Below, one piece after another: positions 45,628 to 53,073 of a DNA stretch of 64,000 bases. Origin of the DNA: Ignavibacterium sp037440165. GTDB taxonomy: Bacteria > Bacteroidota > Ignavibacteria > Ignavibacteriales > Ignavibacteriaceae. Each line of letters begins with the position of its first letter. Positions within the stretch are counted from its first letter, which is position 1. The notes below the pieces were generated by a model. It saw only the letters and a program-made list of their open reading frames with translations. It ran no database searches and was not told the origin of the DNA. The stretch spans positions 42,820 to 106,819 of the forward strand of contig NZ_JBBIUQ010000008.1 in NCBI RefSeq assembly GCF_037440165.1, given 5' to 3'. The position numbers were made by a program, and so were the translations under genes.

Positions 45628-46110
45628 TTAAGTAGATTTAGTTGCACAGGATTTTAAGTAATCCTGTCTGGTATATTCAATTTTATTTTTAAGAATTTCT
45701 AATTCATTGTCAATCAACAGCTCCTGAATTTTGTTGAATAAAATTCTTTCTTCTTTTCTTATATGCTGTTCTAATTTTTTTCCGATCAAATCTAATTCAT
45801 TCTGCAAGTATTAAGACTCTTTTAGATTTAAAATATTCGTTGAAAGGGAATGATGTTCATCAAGCAGTTCATCAATCAGTTTATCGCAATTCAAATCCTT
45901 TCCTTTTACGAAAGGAAATAAAATTTTTTCTTCATCTTCAAAATGTTTGCTCAAATCAGAATGAAATGTTTCTTTTGCATAGTTCATTTTACCGGGTAAA
46001 TCAGTCGGCAAGCCTTTATAAGGACGTGCATCTTCTTTAAGAAGTTGAGCAAGCATCAAACCTTTTTGATGATCTCTTGATAACACTATCAATGCTTTGT
46101 GTCTTTCCAT
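45628..46110 (-). pseudogene. Hemerythrin-like protein gene with in-frame stop (TAA)
   Basis: From ATG 46110 the frame gives a hemerythrin-like four-helix bundle (LSRDHQKGLMLAQLL; HFEDEEKILFPF; DEHHSLSTNILNL) and hits TAA at 45811-45813 after LKES (codon 100). With no shift, the same frame continues YLQNELDLIGKKLEQHIRKE, then ERILFNKIQELL, and ends at TAA 45628-45630. The H-x4-E of HIRKEER is the iron-binding helix that a hemerythrin fold needs, so the codon interrupts the domain rather than ending it. The start overlaps the gene at 46089-46619 by 22 bases. Likely a nonsense mutation, or a sequence error. Confidence 0.8.
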
Positions 46111-46619
46111 TTTGATAAAGTTAAAAATTTATTTTCAAGAGTAATTGCATTAGGAAAGAGAATCTTATTTTCAAGATATATTACTTTCTCAACATAGCCA
46201 ATAAAATTTTTTATTTTTTTAATGTTCTCAGTTTCTTTCTCTAAGATCGAAACTTCGTTCTCGATGAATTCATTTAAGCGTTTAATATTTTCATTTATTT
46301 GTTCGTGATCTGCTTTCATTATTTCCACCGGATTCTTAACTGTTTCAAAATATGGTTTTTCAAAGGGAATTTCTTTCCTTTTAGTCTTGGACAAATTGAT
46401 TAAATAAGGGAAAAGAATTTTTTCTTCTTTATAAATGTGATGTTTTAAATCTTTAAATAATCTGTCAACTATTTCTAAAACTTCTTTATCAGATTGAAAA
46501 TAATCTTGAAACATACTATAGTTTTCCGGATCAACCAGCTTTTTGTGTAAATCAATTAAAGTGTTTGTGAAAGAATCAATTTCCATTTTTTTGTATCTGA
46601 GTAATTCAGATTTTATCAA
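46089..46619 (-). CDS. RIC/hemerythrin-like di-iron protein lacking one ligand
   Basis: The 176-residue protein resembles the C-terminal di-iron domain of YtfE/ScdA (repair of iron centres, NO-linked). Helices carry H25 (IDLHKKL), H60/H61 and E65 (KHHIYKEEKILFPY) and H105 (MKADHEQI). The last site, H-x3-E in RIC (H204 and E208 of E. coli YtfE), reads VIYLENKILFP, so the Glu (E150) is kept but the His is Val146. The N-terminal ScdA domain is absent. The start is TTG with GAGGTGAGG upstream; ATG 46586 is an alternative. It overlaps the polyferredoxin gene by 14 bases. Confidence 0.75.
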   Translation of the reverse strand: MIKSELLRYKKMEIDSFTNTLIDLHKKLVDPENYSMFQDYFQSDKEVLEIVDRLFKDLKHHIYKEEKILFPYLINLSKTKRKEIPFEKPYFETVKNPVEIMKADHEQINENIKRLNEFIENEVSILEKETENIKKIKNFIGYVEKVIYLENKILFPNAITLENKFLTLSKWKDTKH

Positions 46620-47715
46620 TTTTCCTCACCTCTCTTTTGGTTTCTTTATTAGCTTGTTCATTTAACTGTTTCATTGCATTCGGACCGGTCGGATGTCCGT
46701 AACTATTCATCAGCTTATAATGCAACAAGTACTCTTCTTTCGTTACTTTGTTCTGCCAGTTGCCTGTAAGCATTGCTAATCCGGTTACAATCATAAAAAT
46801 TGAAACAACACCAATTGCAACATATTGCTTATTAACTTTTTTCTTTTTTAGCAGTAAGGTGTTTAGCTGAAGAGTATCTTTAACAGGACAAACATCCACA
46901 CAGTTAAGACATGATGTACATTCATCTGATATTACTGTTTTAACACTATCTACTTTTATGAATGATGGACATGCTTTATTACACAATCCACAATCTATGC
47001 AGCTTTTAGCATTTCTTTGAATTTTGTTCGGACTGAGCAATGAAAAGATTCCAAGCAGTGCACCATAAGGACAAAGGAATCTGCACCAAAAATTTCTAAT
47101 AAATATTGATAAGATAAAAAGAACAGATATTACAATGAGAGAAGTCTGAGAGATTTTTGCAAAGAAATAATACATCTTAATATCAGCCACAATATTATAG
47201 GGACTATCGAGGAAGTATTTCATTGCGAGAGGAGTCATCATAAAAATCACTGAGTAAACAAGAAATCCAAGCATCAGATACTTCAGACTTCTTAATGGAT
47301 AATCAAGGAATTTTGGAAGTTTTAATCTTCTTTTAAAAACTTTTTCTCCAAAATCACCGACAAGTTCTGACAGAAAACCTATCGGACAAAACCAGCTGCA
47401 GAAGGATTTTCCAAATATGAAGGATATTAAAATTACTGCCAAAAAAATAAATAATCCTGCAGGATGTGCCTGATGAATTTCTCCGGTTGTTAACAGAAAA
47501 TAAAAACTCATAAAAGAGCTAATTGGTAAAAATCCATCTACTCCAGGTGGTCTTTGATAAAAAGAAGCAGCGCCATCCGTTTCAAGAAATCTTATAAAAA
47601 GATAAAACTCAATCCCAATCCAGATACAAAGTAATGCAAAAAGAGATTGAACGATAAATCTGATCTTCTGAATTCCTTTTTCATCGATTCTAACTATTTT
47701 GATTTTCTTATTCAT
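46606..47715 (-). CDS. Membrane polyferredoxin of the NapH/NosR/CcoG type
   Basis: The 369 residues have five to six membrane helices, two CxxxCP motifs at membrane edges (FCSWFCPIGF and FWCRFLCPYG) and a dicluster ferredoxin part (CIDCGLCNKACP, CTSCLNCVDVCP). This is the NapH/NosR C-terminal module, which passes electrons from menaquinol to periplasmic reductases. Its linkage to nos suggests it serves NosZ electron supply, in the place of NosR or NosGH. An operator-like palindrome touches the start codon (47718-47733), so the mRNA may be almost leaderless. Confidence 0.85.
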   Translation of the reverse strand: MNKKIKIVRIDEKGIQKIRFIVQSLFALLCIWIGIEFYLFIRFLETDGAASFYQRPPGVDGFLPISSFMSFYFLLTTGEIHQAHPAGLFIFLAVILISFIFGKSFCSWFCPIGFLSELVGDFGEKVFKRRLKLPKFLDYPLRSLKYLMLGFLVYSVIFMMTPLAMKYFLDSPYNIVADIKMYYFFAKISQTSLIVISVLFILSIFIRNFWCRFLCPYGALLGIFSLLSPNKIQRNAKSCIDCGLCNKACPSFIKVDSVKTVISDECTSCLNCVDVCPVKDTLQLNTLLLKKKKVNKQYVAIGVVSIFMIVTGLAMLTGNWQNKVTKEEYLLHYKLMNSYGHPTGPNAMKQLNEQANKETKREVRKIDKI

Positions 47716-47717
47716 AA

Positions 47718-47733
47718 CAGACCGATTTGTCTG
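47718..47733 (-). promoter_or_regulatory. Operator-like palindrome before the polyferredoxin gene
   Basis: CAGACCGATTTGTCTG on the plus strand is CAGA-N8-TCTG, and ATTAAAG follows. On the coding strand a -10-like TATACT (47744-47739) lies just upstream. The same arrangement occurs at 48194, 58296 and 58352. It ends 2 bases from the ATG, so a bound protein would block transcription start. Confidence 0.7.
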
Positions 47734-47750
47734 ATTAAAGTATAAATTTT

Positions 47751-48182
47751 TTAAATCTTGCCGATCTTATTTAAAGTTTTCTGTTTAAACTTATCTACTG
47801 TTTCTGCTGAAAGCATTTCGTAAGCTTTCGAACGAAGCTCACCCCATTTATCGTGAACAGGACAAGGTTTATCAGGTGAGCAGTTTGGAAAGCCAAGCAC
47901 ACAGCTATTAAACAGATCTAATCCATCAATTGCAGCAACAATATCAATCAATCTGATTTTTGACGGATGTTTAGCAAGCATAAATCCACCGGACTTCCCT
48001 TTCTTTGAACCCACAATCCCGCTCTCGGTTAAACTCTGAAGAATTTTAGAGATAAATTCTTTTGGAATTTTTAATTTCTGTGCTATTTCATCAGAAGGAC
48101 AAACACAACCAAGGTCTTTAGCAGCCATATACAAAACTGCCTGAACTCCGTATTCGCATTTTTTGGAAAAAATTACCGTCAT
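47751..48182 (-). CDS. Rrf2-family Fe-S transcriptional regulator (NsrR/IscR-like)
   Basis: The 143-residue protein is a winged-helix Rrf2 regulator: N-terminal helix FSKKCEYGVQAVLYMAAKD, recognition helix IPKEFISKILQSLTESGIV, wing KKGKSGGFMLAK. The three Fe-S ligands are C94, C101 and C107 (FNSCVLGFPNCSPDKPCPVH), in the IscR/NsrR spacing. Between nos and hemerythrin/nrf genes, an NO- or nitrite-sensing NsrR role is more likely than IscR, but this is inference. The palindrome at 48194 overlaps its own promoter, suggesting autoregulation. Confidence 0.87.
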   Translation of the reverse strand: MTVIFSKKCEYGVQAVLYMAAKDLGCVCPSDEIAQKLKIPKEFISKILQSLTESGIVGSKKGKSGGFMLAKHPSKIRLIDIVAAIDGLDLFNSCVLGFPNCSPDKPCPVHDKWGELRSKAYEMLSAETVDKFKQKTLNKIGKI

Positions 48183-48193
48183 ATTTTCTAAAA

Positions 48194-48209
48194 CAGATTA
48201 AATTGTCTG
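48194..48209 (-). promoter_or_regulatory. Operator-like palindrome before the Rrf2 gene
   Basis: CAGATTAAATTGTCTG (CAGA-N8-TCTG) lies 12 bases upstream of the rrf2 ATG. On the coding strand a -10-like TATCTT (48219-48214) precedes it, with TTGGTT 17 bases further upstream. Same motif as at 47718, 58296 and 58352. Confidence 0.75.
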
Positions 48210-48250
48210 ATTAAAGATAAAAGAATTTTTCGATCAAACCAAATTCTTAA

Positions 48251-49039
48251 TTAAAAATCTTTCTTTTGAAAATTTTTCAGACCTACAAAGAGAGGGATCG
48301 CCATCCATAAAAACAAAATAATGAATGAAATGAGCAAACCAGCCTGACTTCCATAAAACTTTTTGAACAATGCTCCGGTAATTCCCATCAAAGCAGAAAT
48401 ATCAAAATTTAGAATGAATATAGTACGGGATAAATCAACAGGATTGAGAATGCTTAATCCGAGTAGAAATTTTTCAATTGGATAATCCTGAAACAAAAAT
48501 GCTATTAGAAGCAAGATACCATCAAATGCTACTGCACTTAACAACCAGAAAAATATTGAGAGACTTAGTCCTTTAACTTTATCTGTAACTCTTGTAGAAA
48601 TAAGAAATGCAACTGCAATAGAAATTACTGTTAATAGTGAGCTGACCAATAACAGAAGCAGAACTAAACTAAATCCTTCATCAAAATTTCCAAACATTAT
48701 AAAAGGAATAAGTACACCTGTAATTAAACTTATAATAAGTGGTAGCGTTGTTCCAAGAAATAATCCCAGATACAATGCTTTACGTGGAATAGGTTGACAT
48801 AAAATCATTTCGATATATTCTCTAGAGTTATAAAAATACATCGTACCGAATATGAGACTTATAAGCGGAACTAAGTACACAGTCAAATTGAAAAGACTCA
48901 GCAATGCTTTTTGAGTGTTATTTTCAAAAGAAAAAAGCGCATATGAAGCAAGAAAGAAAAATGTGAAAAAGAAAATAACCCACTTGCTTCTTAAAACATT
49001 GCTGAATTCAAACTTGAGAATTTTAAATATGATTTTCAT
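48251..49039 (-). CDS. nosY: ABC transporter permease, NosY-like
   Basis: NosY is the membrane partner of the NosF ATPase in the NosDFY transporter that matures the CuZ site of NosZ. The 262 residues form six membrane helices (for example WVIFFFTFFFLASYALFSF and PLISLIFGTMYFYNSREYIE) in the ABC-2 permease pattern. The conserved helix-loop EMILCQPIPRKALYLG is present. It is separated from nosF by five unrelated genes but lies on the same strand and in the same gene run. Confidence 0.82.
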   Translation of the reverse strand: MKIIFKILKFEFSNVLRSKWVIFFFTFFFLASYALFSFENNTQKALLSLFNLTVYLVPLISLIFGTMYFYNSREYIEMILCQPIPRKALYLGLFLGTTLPLIISLITGVLIPFIMFGNFDEGFSLVLLLLLVSSLLTVISIAVAFLISTRVTDKVKGLSLSIFFWLLSAVAFDGILLLIAFLFQDYPIEKFLLGLSILNPVDLSRTIFILNFDISALMGITGALFKKFYGSQAGLLISFIILFLWMAIPLFVGLKNFQKKDF

Positions 49040-49060
49040 GTTTTGACCTAAAAGAATTAA

Positions 49061-49471
49061 CTAACTTGATTTACTTTTGTTATCAAAGCTTAATTCACCT
49101 GCTCCGAATAAGAAGAAGATTATCAATACAAATAACACCATCACTGAAAGCTCAAGCGATTGTCCTGATTCAAGCAAACCATGTTTGAGATGAACGAAAA
49201 AAACTGCACCGAATAAAATTGGTATTTGAATCAGCGCAGCTAATCTTGTGAATAAACCAACAACAAGTAAAGCACCTCCGACTAAATGAACAATAGCAAT
49301 GTATGAGTACATCCAAAAGTACTTTTCGCTTACTGCAAGGGCTGATACTTTTGCTGGATCAGTAATGAACAGTAAACCGCGAATAAATAATGCGATTCCA
49401 ACAAAAATTCTCAGGAAAGAGTACGACAGATTTTTATGTTCTTCGAACCATTGAAAATATTTAGATGACAT
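49061..49471 (-). CDS. DoxX-like membrane protein
   Basis: The 136-residue protein has four membrane helices and the DoxX features SFLRIFVGIALFIRGLLFIT and HLVGGALLVVGLFTRLAALI. DoxX family members act in sulfur or quinone-linked oxidoreduction, but the role here is unknown. It is 21 bases upstream of nosY and 23 downstream of the next gene. Confidence 0.75.
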   Translation of the reverse strand: MSSKYFQWFEEHKNLSYSFLRIFVGIALFIRGLLFITDPAKVSALAVSEKYFWMYSYIAIVHLVGGALLVVGLFTRLAALIQIPILFGAVFFVHLKHGLLESGQSLELSVMVLFVLIIFFLFGAGELSFDNKSKSS

Positions 49472-49494
49472 AATGCCTCCGAAAAAATTAGTTA

Positions 49495-49950
49495 TTAAAA
49501 TTTTTCACCTTTTGCTTCGCGAAGATGACTGCCCACAGGTCTTATTCTTCCCCACATTGAATAGAAAAATAAAATTATTGCAATCACCTGCAGAATCGAG
49601 CTTATGGCAATTATATAATGAACAAATTCGGAGATGATAAAATTAGCTGCAACCTGAAATACAAACCTTAAAGAAGTTCCTATTGTCATTATCCAATAAG
49701 CAGCAATAATTAAATCGGGATTATATCGTTTATCCTCTTTATCAGCACGAGGGAAAAACCAAAGTGCAACACCCATTATCATCATCATCACAGAGCCGAC
49801 AAGAATTAAGTGTGTATGTGCTGAAATTAATTCCTGCGAGTAACCAAGCTTTAAAATGTATTTAGATATTGACATATAAAGACCGGTAATTATTCCAACA
49901 ATCAGAAAAATCACACTGGTTTTTACAAAATATCTTACTGTAGTAAACAT
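49495..49950 (-). CDS. Small heme-copper-oxidase-like membrane protein (4 helices)
   Basis: The 151 residues form four membrane helices. The second carries SAHTHLILVGSVMMMIMGVA, an H-x5-G-x3-M-x3-G element like helix II of NorB/cbb3-type subunit I, whose His binds heme. It is far too short for a complete subunit I (about 450 residues) and no copper-site helix is seen. The same motif occurs in the neighbouring 421-residue protein, so the two are related. Possibly a heme-binding electron or NO-handling factor (inference). Confidence 0.65.
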   Translation of the reverse strand: MFTTVRYFVKTSVIFLIVGIITGLYMSISKYILKLGYSQELISAHTHLILVGSVMMMIMGVALWFFPRADKEDKRYNPDLIIAAYWIMTIGTSLRFVFQVAANFIISEFVHYIIAISSILQVIAIILFFYSMWGRIRPVGSHLREAKGEKF

Positions 49951-49957
49951 ACTTCTT

Positions 49958-50266
49958 TCACATTCCTAATTGTTGTTTTGCTTCTGCAGTCATTTTATCC
50001 GGTGTCCATTTTGGTTCCCAGACAAGATTAACATTTACAATAGAATCAGGAATTGTCATTGTTATAATTCTTTGAACCCAATCAATAATACTTCCGTGCA
50101 TTGGACAACCGGGAGTAGTTAAAGTCATTGTGATATCAATTGTTCGACCTTCAATCATAACATCGTAAACAAGTCCGAGATCAACAATGTTAATTCCAAT
50201 TTCGGGATCAATAACAGTCCTAATAATATTTATAACCAGTTCCTTTGAAATTTCATTTGTTTCCAT
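49958..50266 (-). CDS. DUF59/MIP18-family protein (SufT/PaaD-like)
   Basis: The 102-residue soluble protein has the family core VIDPEIGINIVDLGLVYDV and the conserved Cys in LTTPGCPMHGSI, followed by VNVNLVWEPKWTPDKM. DUF59 proteins help assemble or transfer Fe-S clusters (SufT, PaaD). It is 7 bases downstream of the next gene and 2 bases upstream of the previous one in the operon, so it is tightly coupled. It may supply Fe-S clusters for the regulator or polyferredoxin (inference). Confidence 0.85.
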   Translation of the reverse strand: METNEISKELVINIIRTVIDPEIGINIVDLGLVYDVMIEGRTIDITMTLTTPGCPMHGSIIDWVQRIITMTIPDSIVNVNLVWEPKWTPDKMTAEAKQQLGM

Positions 50267-50268
50267 AT

Positions 50269-51534
50269 TCAGCTCCTGAATACTTTGAACATATTGAATG
50301 AAAAAATTAAAGAGCTAACGAAAAGAGTTGCAAAACCAATCAGAAGCAATAAATTTAATTGCAGTAAAAATGCCAGCACTGATAATGCAATTCCCATCAA
50401 CATCAGATATAAATTGTAATCAGCAAGTTTCTCATTAAACATATCTTTTAACATAGGAACTTTTTCAATTCCGACTTTACCGCTGTAATTGTGATACCAA
50501 ACAAGAAAGGGAACAATCTTATACATTTGTCCAACAATTAAAGTTGATATATATGCAACTATTATCATAAAGCCATAGATTAAAGTAAGGTTAGTATAAT
50601 TCTCATATTCAAAGAACAGAAAAGAAAATCCCAGCAGAGTTGATATGCCCAGCATTACAAAAGATACAGCAGAGAATTTTAATCCCACATCCAGCTTTTT
50701 TCTGATTCTTTTTTTAAAAATTATAAATATCTGAATGAGATAGAGAAACAAACCTAAAGTAATAGTAATACCGAAAATCAAGTTGTAGATTCCTGTATCA
50801 GCATAGTGCATTATCCAATTTATACCAAGTAATCCAAAATTTATTAGTGCAAATGCCCATTTGGCAAGTGTTAATTCATAACCGTGGGATAAAGTAAACA
50901 TTGGAATTAGCTTAAAGCTTACTCCCATTATTACCATTGTAACCCAACCAATAAATGCTACATTTGCATGAAGTTTAAGATACTGCAGATGATCTATTTT
51001 AATGTAAGGGTGATCAAGATTAACAGCGAGAAGAATTCCGGCAATTGCAGTAACAATCAACCAGAAAATTGCTGCAGCCAAAAATGTTCCTGTAATATTC
51101 CAGCTTTTTACTTTTATCATTGAAGTAATAACATTAAAAGCAAAAATGAACATTGCAGCATTAAGTAAAATGGCGGGCAAAGTAAAAGACAATCCAGAGC
51201 CGAAATACCAGAATTTATAAACTAATCCAATTACACCTGCTAAATAAATCCAAAATTGAATTTCGGCGAGAAGTGTACTGAATAATTTTACCTCTAACAC
51301 CACCGGCACAAGCTGAAACATCGCACCAAAAATTATCATGGTAATGAAACCAAGAGTTGCAATATGAGTAATTGATAAAATTTTTGGCTGGAAATGATGT
51401 CCGTTTATATCATTGTAATTAATCATCAGCATTAAATTCATCATAACAAAAGAGAGAATTGCAGCAATAAAATATTTTGCAACTATACTGAATGGTGGAG
51501 AATACGAACTTGCAATAGAGGATGATTGAATCAT
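50269..51534 (-). CDS. Heme-copper-oxidase/NnrS-like membrane protein (about 12 helices)
   Basis: The 421 residues form about 12 membrane helices. Two helices carry the same H-x5-G-x3-M-x3-G-x6-P motif as the small protein at 49495: ITHIATLGFITMIIFGAMFQ and LKLHANVAFIGWVTMVIMG. NnrS proteins are heme/copper membrane proteins that protect cells against NO and are controlled by NO regulators; this protein fits that description but lacks the full NnrS pattern. Catalytic heme-copper residues cannot be assigned. It lies one base before the DUF1858 gene. Confidence 0.65.
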   Translation of the reverse strand: MIQSSSIASSYSPPFSIVAKYFIAAILSFVMMNLMLMINYNDINGHHFQPKILSITHIATLGFITMIIFGAMFQLVPVVLEVKLFSTLLAEIQFWIYLAGVIGLVYKFWYFGSGLSFTLPAILLNAAMFIFAFNVITSMIKVKSWNITGTFLAAAIFWLIVTAIAGILLAVNLDHPYIKIDHLQYLKLHANVAFIGWVTMVIMGVSFKLIPMFTLSHGYELTLAKWAFALINFGLLGINWIMHYADTGIYNLIFGITITLGLFLYLIQIFIIFKKRIRKKLDVGLKFSAVSFVMLGISTLLGFSFLFFEYENYTNLTLIYGFMIIVAYISTLIVGQMYKIVPFLVWYHNYSGKVGIEKVPMLKDMFNEKLADYNLYLMLMGIALSVLAFLLQLNLLLLIGFATLFVSSLIFSFNMFKVFRS

Positions 51535-51535
51535 A

Positions 51536-52342
51536 TCAGTTAAACCTCTTCTTAAAAATCAAAACCTTGTAATAATTATCCTCAATTTTGTTGGAAACCG
51601 CCTCAAATCCTCTTTCTTCAAGTTTTGGATAGAGCATAACTGGCTCACGATGATGATGGACAAGTAAAATTGTTTCATCATCTACTTCCGGTAGTTTTTC
51701 AAAAATCTTCATCATTGGTTCCGGCGGAGGAAGTTCTCTTACATCGATTTCAATTACATTTTCAAAATCAGATAAGTCTTTTTCAGCCTGAACATTATTA
51801 TTTAAAGTCTTATTCGCCGGATTCGTTTTGAAAAAGTAAACTCTGAATTCATCATTTATTTTTTCAGTCCAATGTTCAAATCCTTTATTGCCGAGCACTG
51901 AATAGAGCGGCACAGGTTCGAATGAATTAATTATCATAAGGACCTGCTCATTTTCCAGACTTTTAACTTTATTCATAATATCCAGAAAAGGATCTTTTCC
52001 GGAATTTAAGATTGGTCTTACATCAAGCCCGATTATTTTATCATCAGAAATTGAGTTAAGTATTTCCGGTTTTTCAATTGTTTGATTCATTTTTTCTTCC
52101 TGAAAAAAGTTGTCAATTTGTATTTCTTTGTTTATCGATTTATTTAATTCGTAGAGTAATTTGTTTAACTCTACACCTGCAATAGAAGCTGCCTGCTGAA
52201 TTGTAACTCTGCTTGCGAGTGTTTTTCTTAAAACTTTGTTATTCAGTTTTTTAAAGTGTGGACTGATTTGTAAAAAAACATTTATGGTTTCGGGATAATC
52301 AGCAAGCACCTGAGAAACTTTCATATCTTTTGTAATCATCAC
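51536..52342 (-). CDS. DUF1858/ScdA-N domain with two DUF2249 domains
   Basis: The 268-residue soluble protein has an N-terminal DUF1858-like region (MKVSQVLADYPETINVFLQI and ASRVTIQQAASIAGVELNKL, residues about 6-70), and two DUF2249 domains: IIGLDVRPILNSGKDPF, then IEIDVRELPPPEPMMKIFEK, each ending in a Y-x-V-x-F/I-F-K strand. DUF2249 proteins accompany denitrification and nos genes but their job is unknown. The start is GTG 52342 or ATG 52339, overlapping the nosF stop. Confidence 0.75.
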   Translation of the reverse strand: MMITKDMKVSQVLADYPETINVFLQISPHFKKLNNKVLRKTLASRVTIQQAASIAGVELNKLLYELNKSINKEIQIDNFFQEEKMNQTIEKPEILNSISDDKIIGLDVRPILNSGKDPFLDIMNKVKSLENEQVLMIINSFEPVPLYSVLGNKGFEHWTEKINDEFRVYFFKTNPANKTLNNNVQAEKDLSDFENVIEIDVRELPPPEPMMKIFEKLPEVDDETILLVHHHREPVMLYPKLEERGFEAVSNKIEDNYYKVLIFKKRFN

Positions 52343-53058
52343 TAATTCCAGTTTGATTTTTCCTCAAGAATTTTTGCAACAGCTTTTTCAAGTTTTACTT
52401 CACCTTTTTCAACAAGTAAATTCATTACAGAGCCCTGATAATAAATTTTTCCATCAAGCAGAAAAATTATTTCATCAGCAAGTTCTTCAATTTCACTCAT
52501 AATATGGCTTGTAAGAATTATTGTTTTACCTTTTTTCTTTTCCTCAGTCACAACTTCTTTAAAGCGATTACTCATAACAGGGTCAAGTCCGGCTGTGGGT
52601 TCATCGAAAATTAAAATTTCCGGATTGAACATAAGTGAAATAACAACACTGAGCTTTTGTTTATTTCCACCGGACAATGTTCTGACTGGTTTAGTTAGTT
52701 CACCAGCAAGTTCAAACTTTTTTAACAGCAAATCTTCAGGGTTATCAATTCTGTTTCTGATATCTTTGATTAAGTTTAGTACTTCGAGCACTGTTAAATT
52801 CTCTTGATAGCTTGCAATTTGCGGCATATAACCAATGTGGTTTCTGTATTCATAATCTCCATTTATCTTTTTACCATCAATTGAAATAAAACCATAATCA
52901 GCTCTTACAAGTCCGAGAATAATTTTAATTATAGTTGTTTTGCCGGAGCCGTTCGGACCAACAATTGCAGTTACCTTACCACTGGAAATCTCTGCATCTA
53001 TTCCTTTCAAAACTTCGAGCTTGCCATATTTTTTAATGAGATTAGAAATTTTAATCAT
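52342..53058 (-). CDS. nosF: ABC transporter ATPase NosF
   Basis: NosF energises NosY to deliver a sulfur/copper maturation factor to NosZ via NosD. The 238 residues have Walker A GPNGSGKTTIIKIILG (about 34-49), signature LSGGNKQKLSVVISLMF, Walker B ILIFDEPTAGLD and the switch His in LTSHIMSEIEEL. It follows nosD by 15 bases. Confidence 0.92.
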   Translation of the reverse strand: MIKISNLIKKYGKLEVLKGIDAEISSGKVTAIVGPNGSGKTTIIKIILGLVRADYGFISIDGKKINGDYEYRNHIGYMPQIASYQENLTVLEVLNLIKDIRNRIDNPEDLLLKKFELAGELTKPVRTLSGGNKQKLSVVISLMFNPEILIFDEPTAGLDPVMSNRFKEVVTEEKKKGKTIILTSHIMSEIEELADEIIFLLDGKIYYQGSVMNLLVEKGEVKLEKAVAKILEEKSNWN

Positions 53059-53073
53059 ATCACATCATAAATT

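Noticed and set aside
28549..45813. Reassigned genetic code as the reason for the two internal stops
   Set aside because: TAA and TAG both end clearly complete proteins in this window (for example nosF with TAG, the HAO-like gene and nosZ with TAA), and no other conserved gene contains an internal stop.
46606..47715. Full NosR
   Set aside because: The protein has only the NapH-type polyferredoxin part; the large periplasmic FMN-binding domain of NosR is absent.
49495..51534. A complete nitric oxide reductase or cytochrome oxidase
   Set aside because: The two membrane proteins together have single-His helices but no recognisable binuclear copper site or tyrosine-linked helix, and one is only 151 residues.
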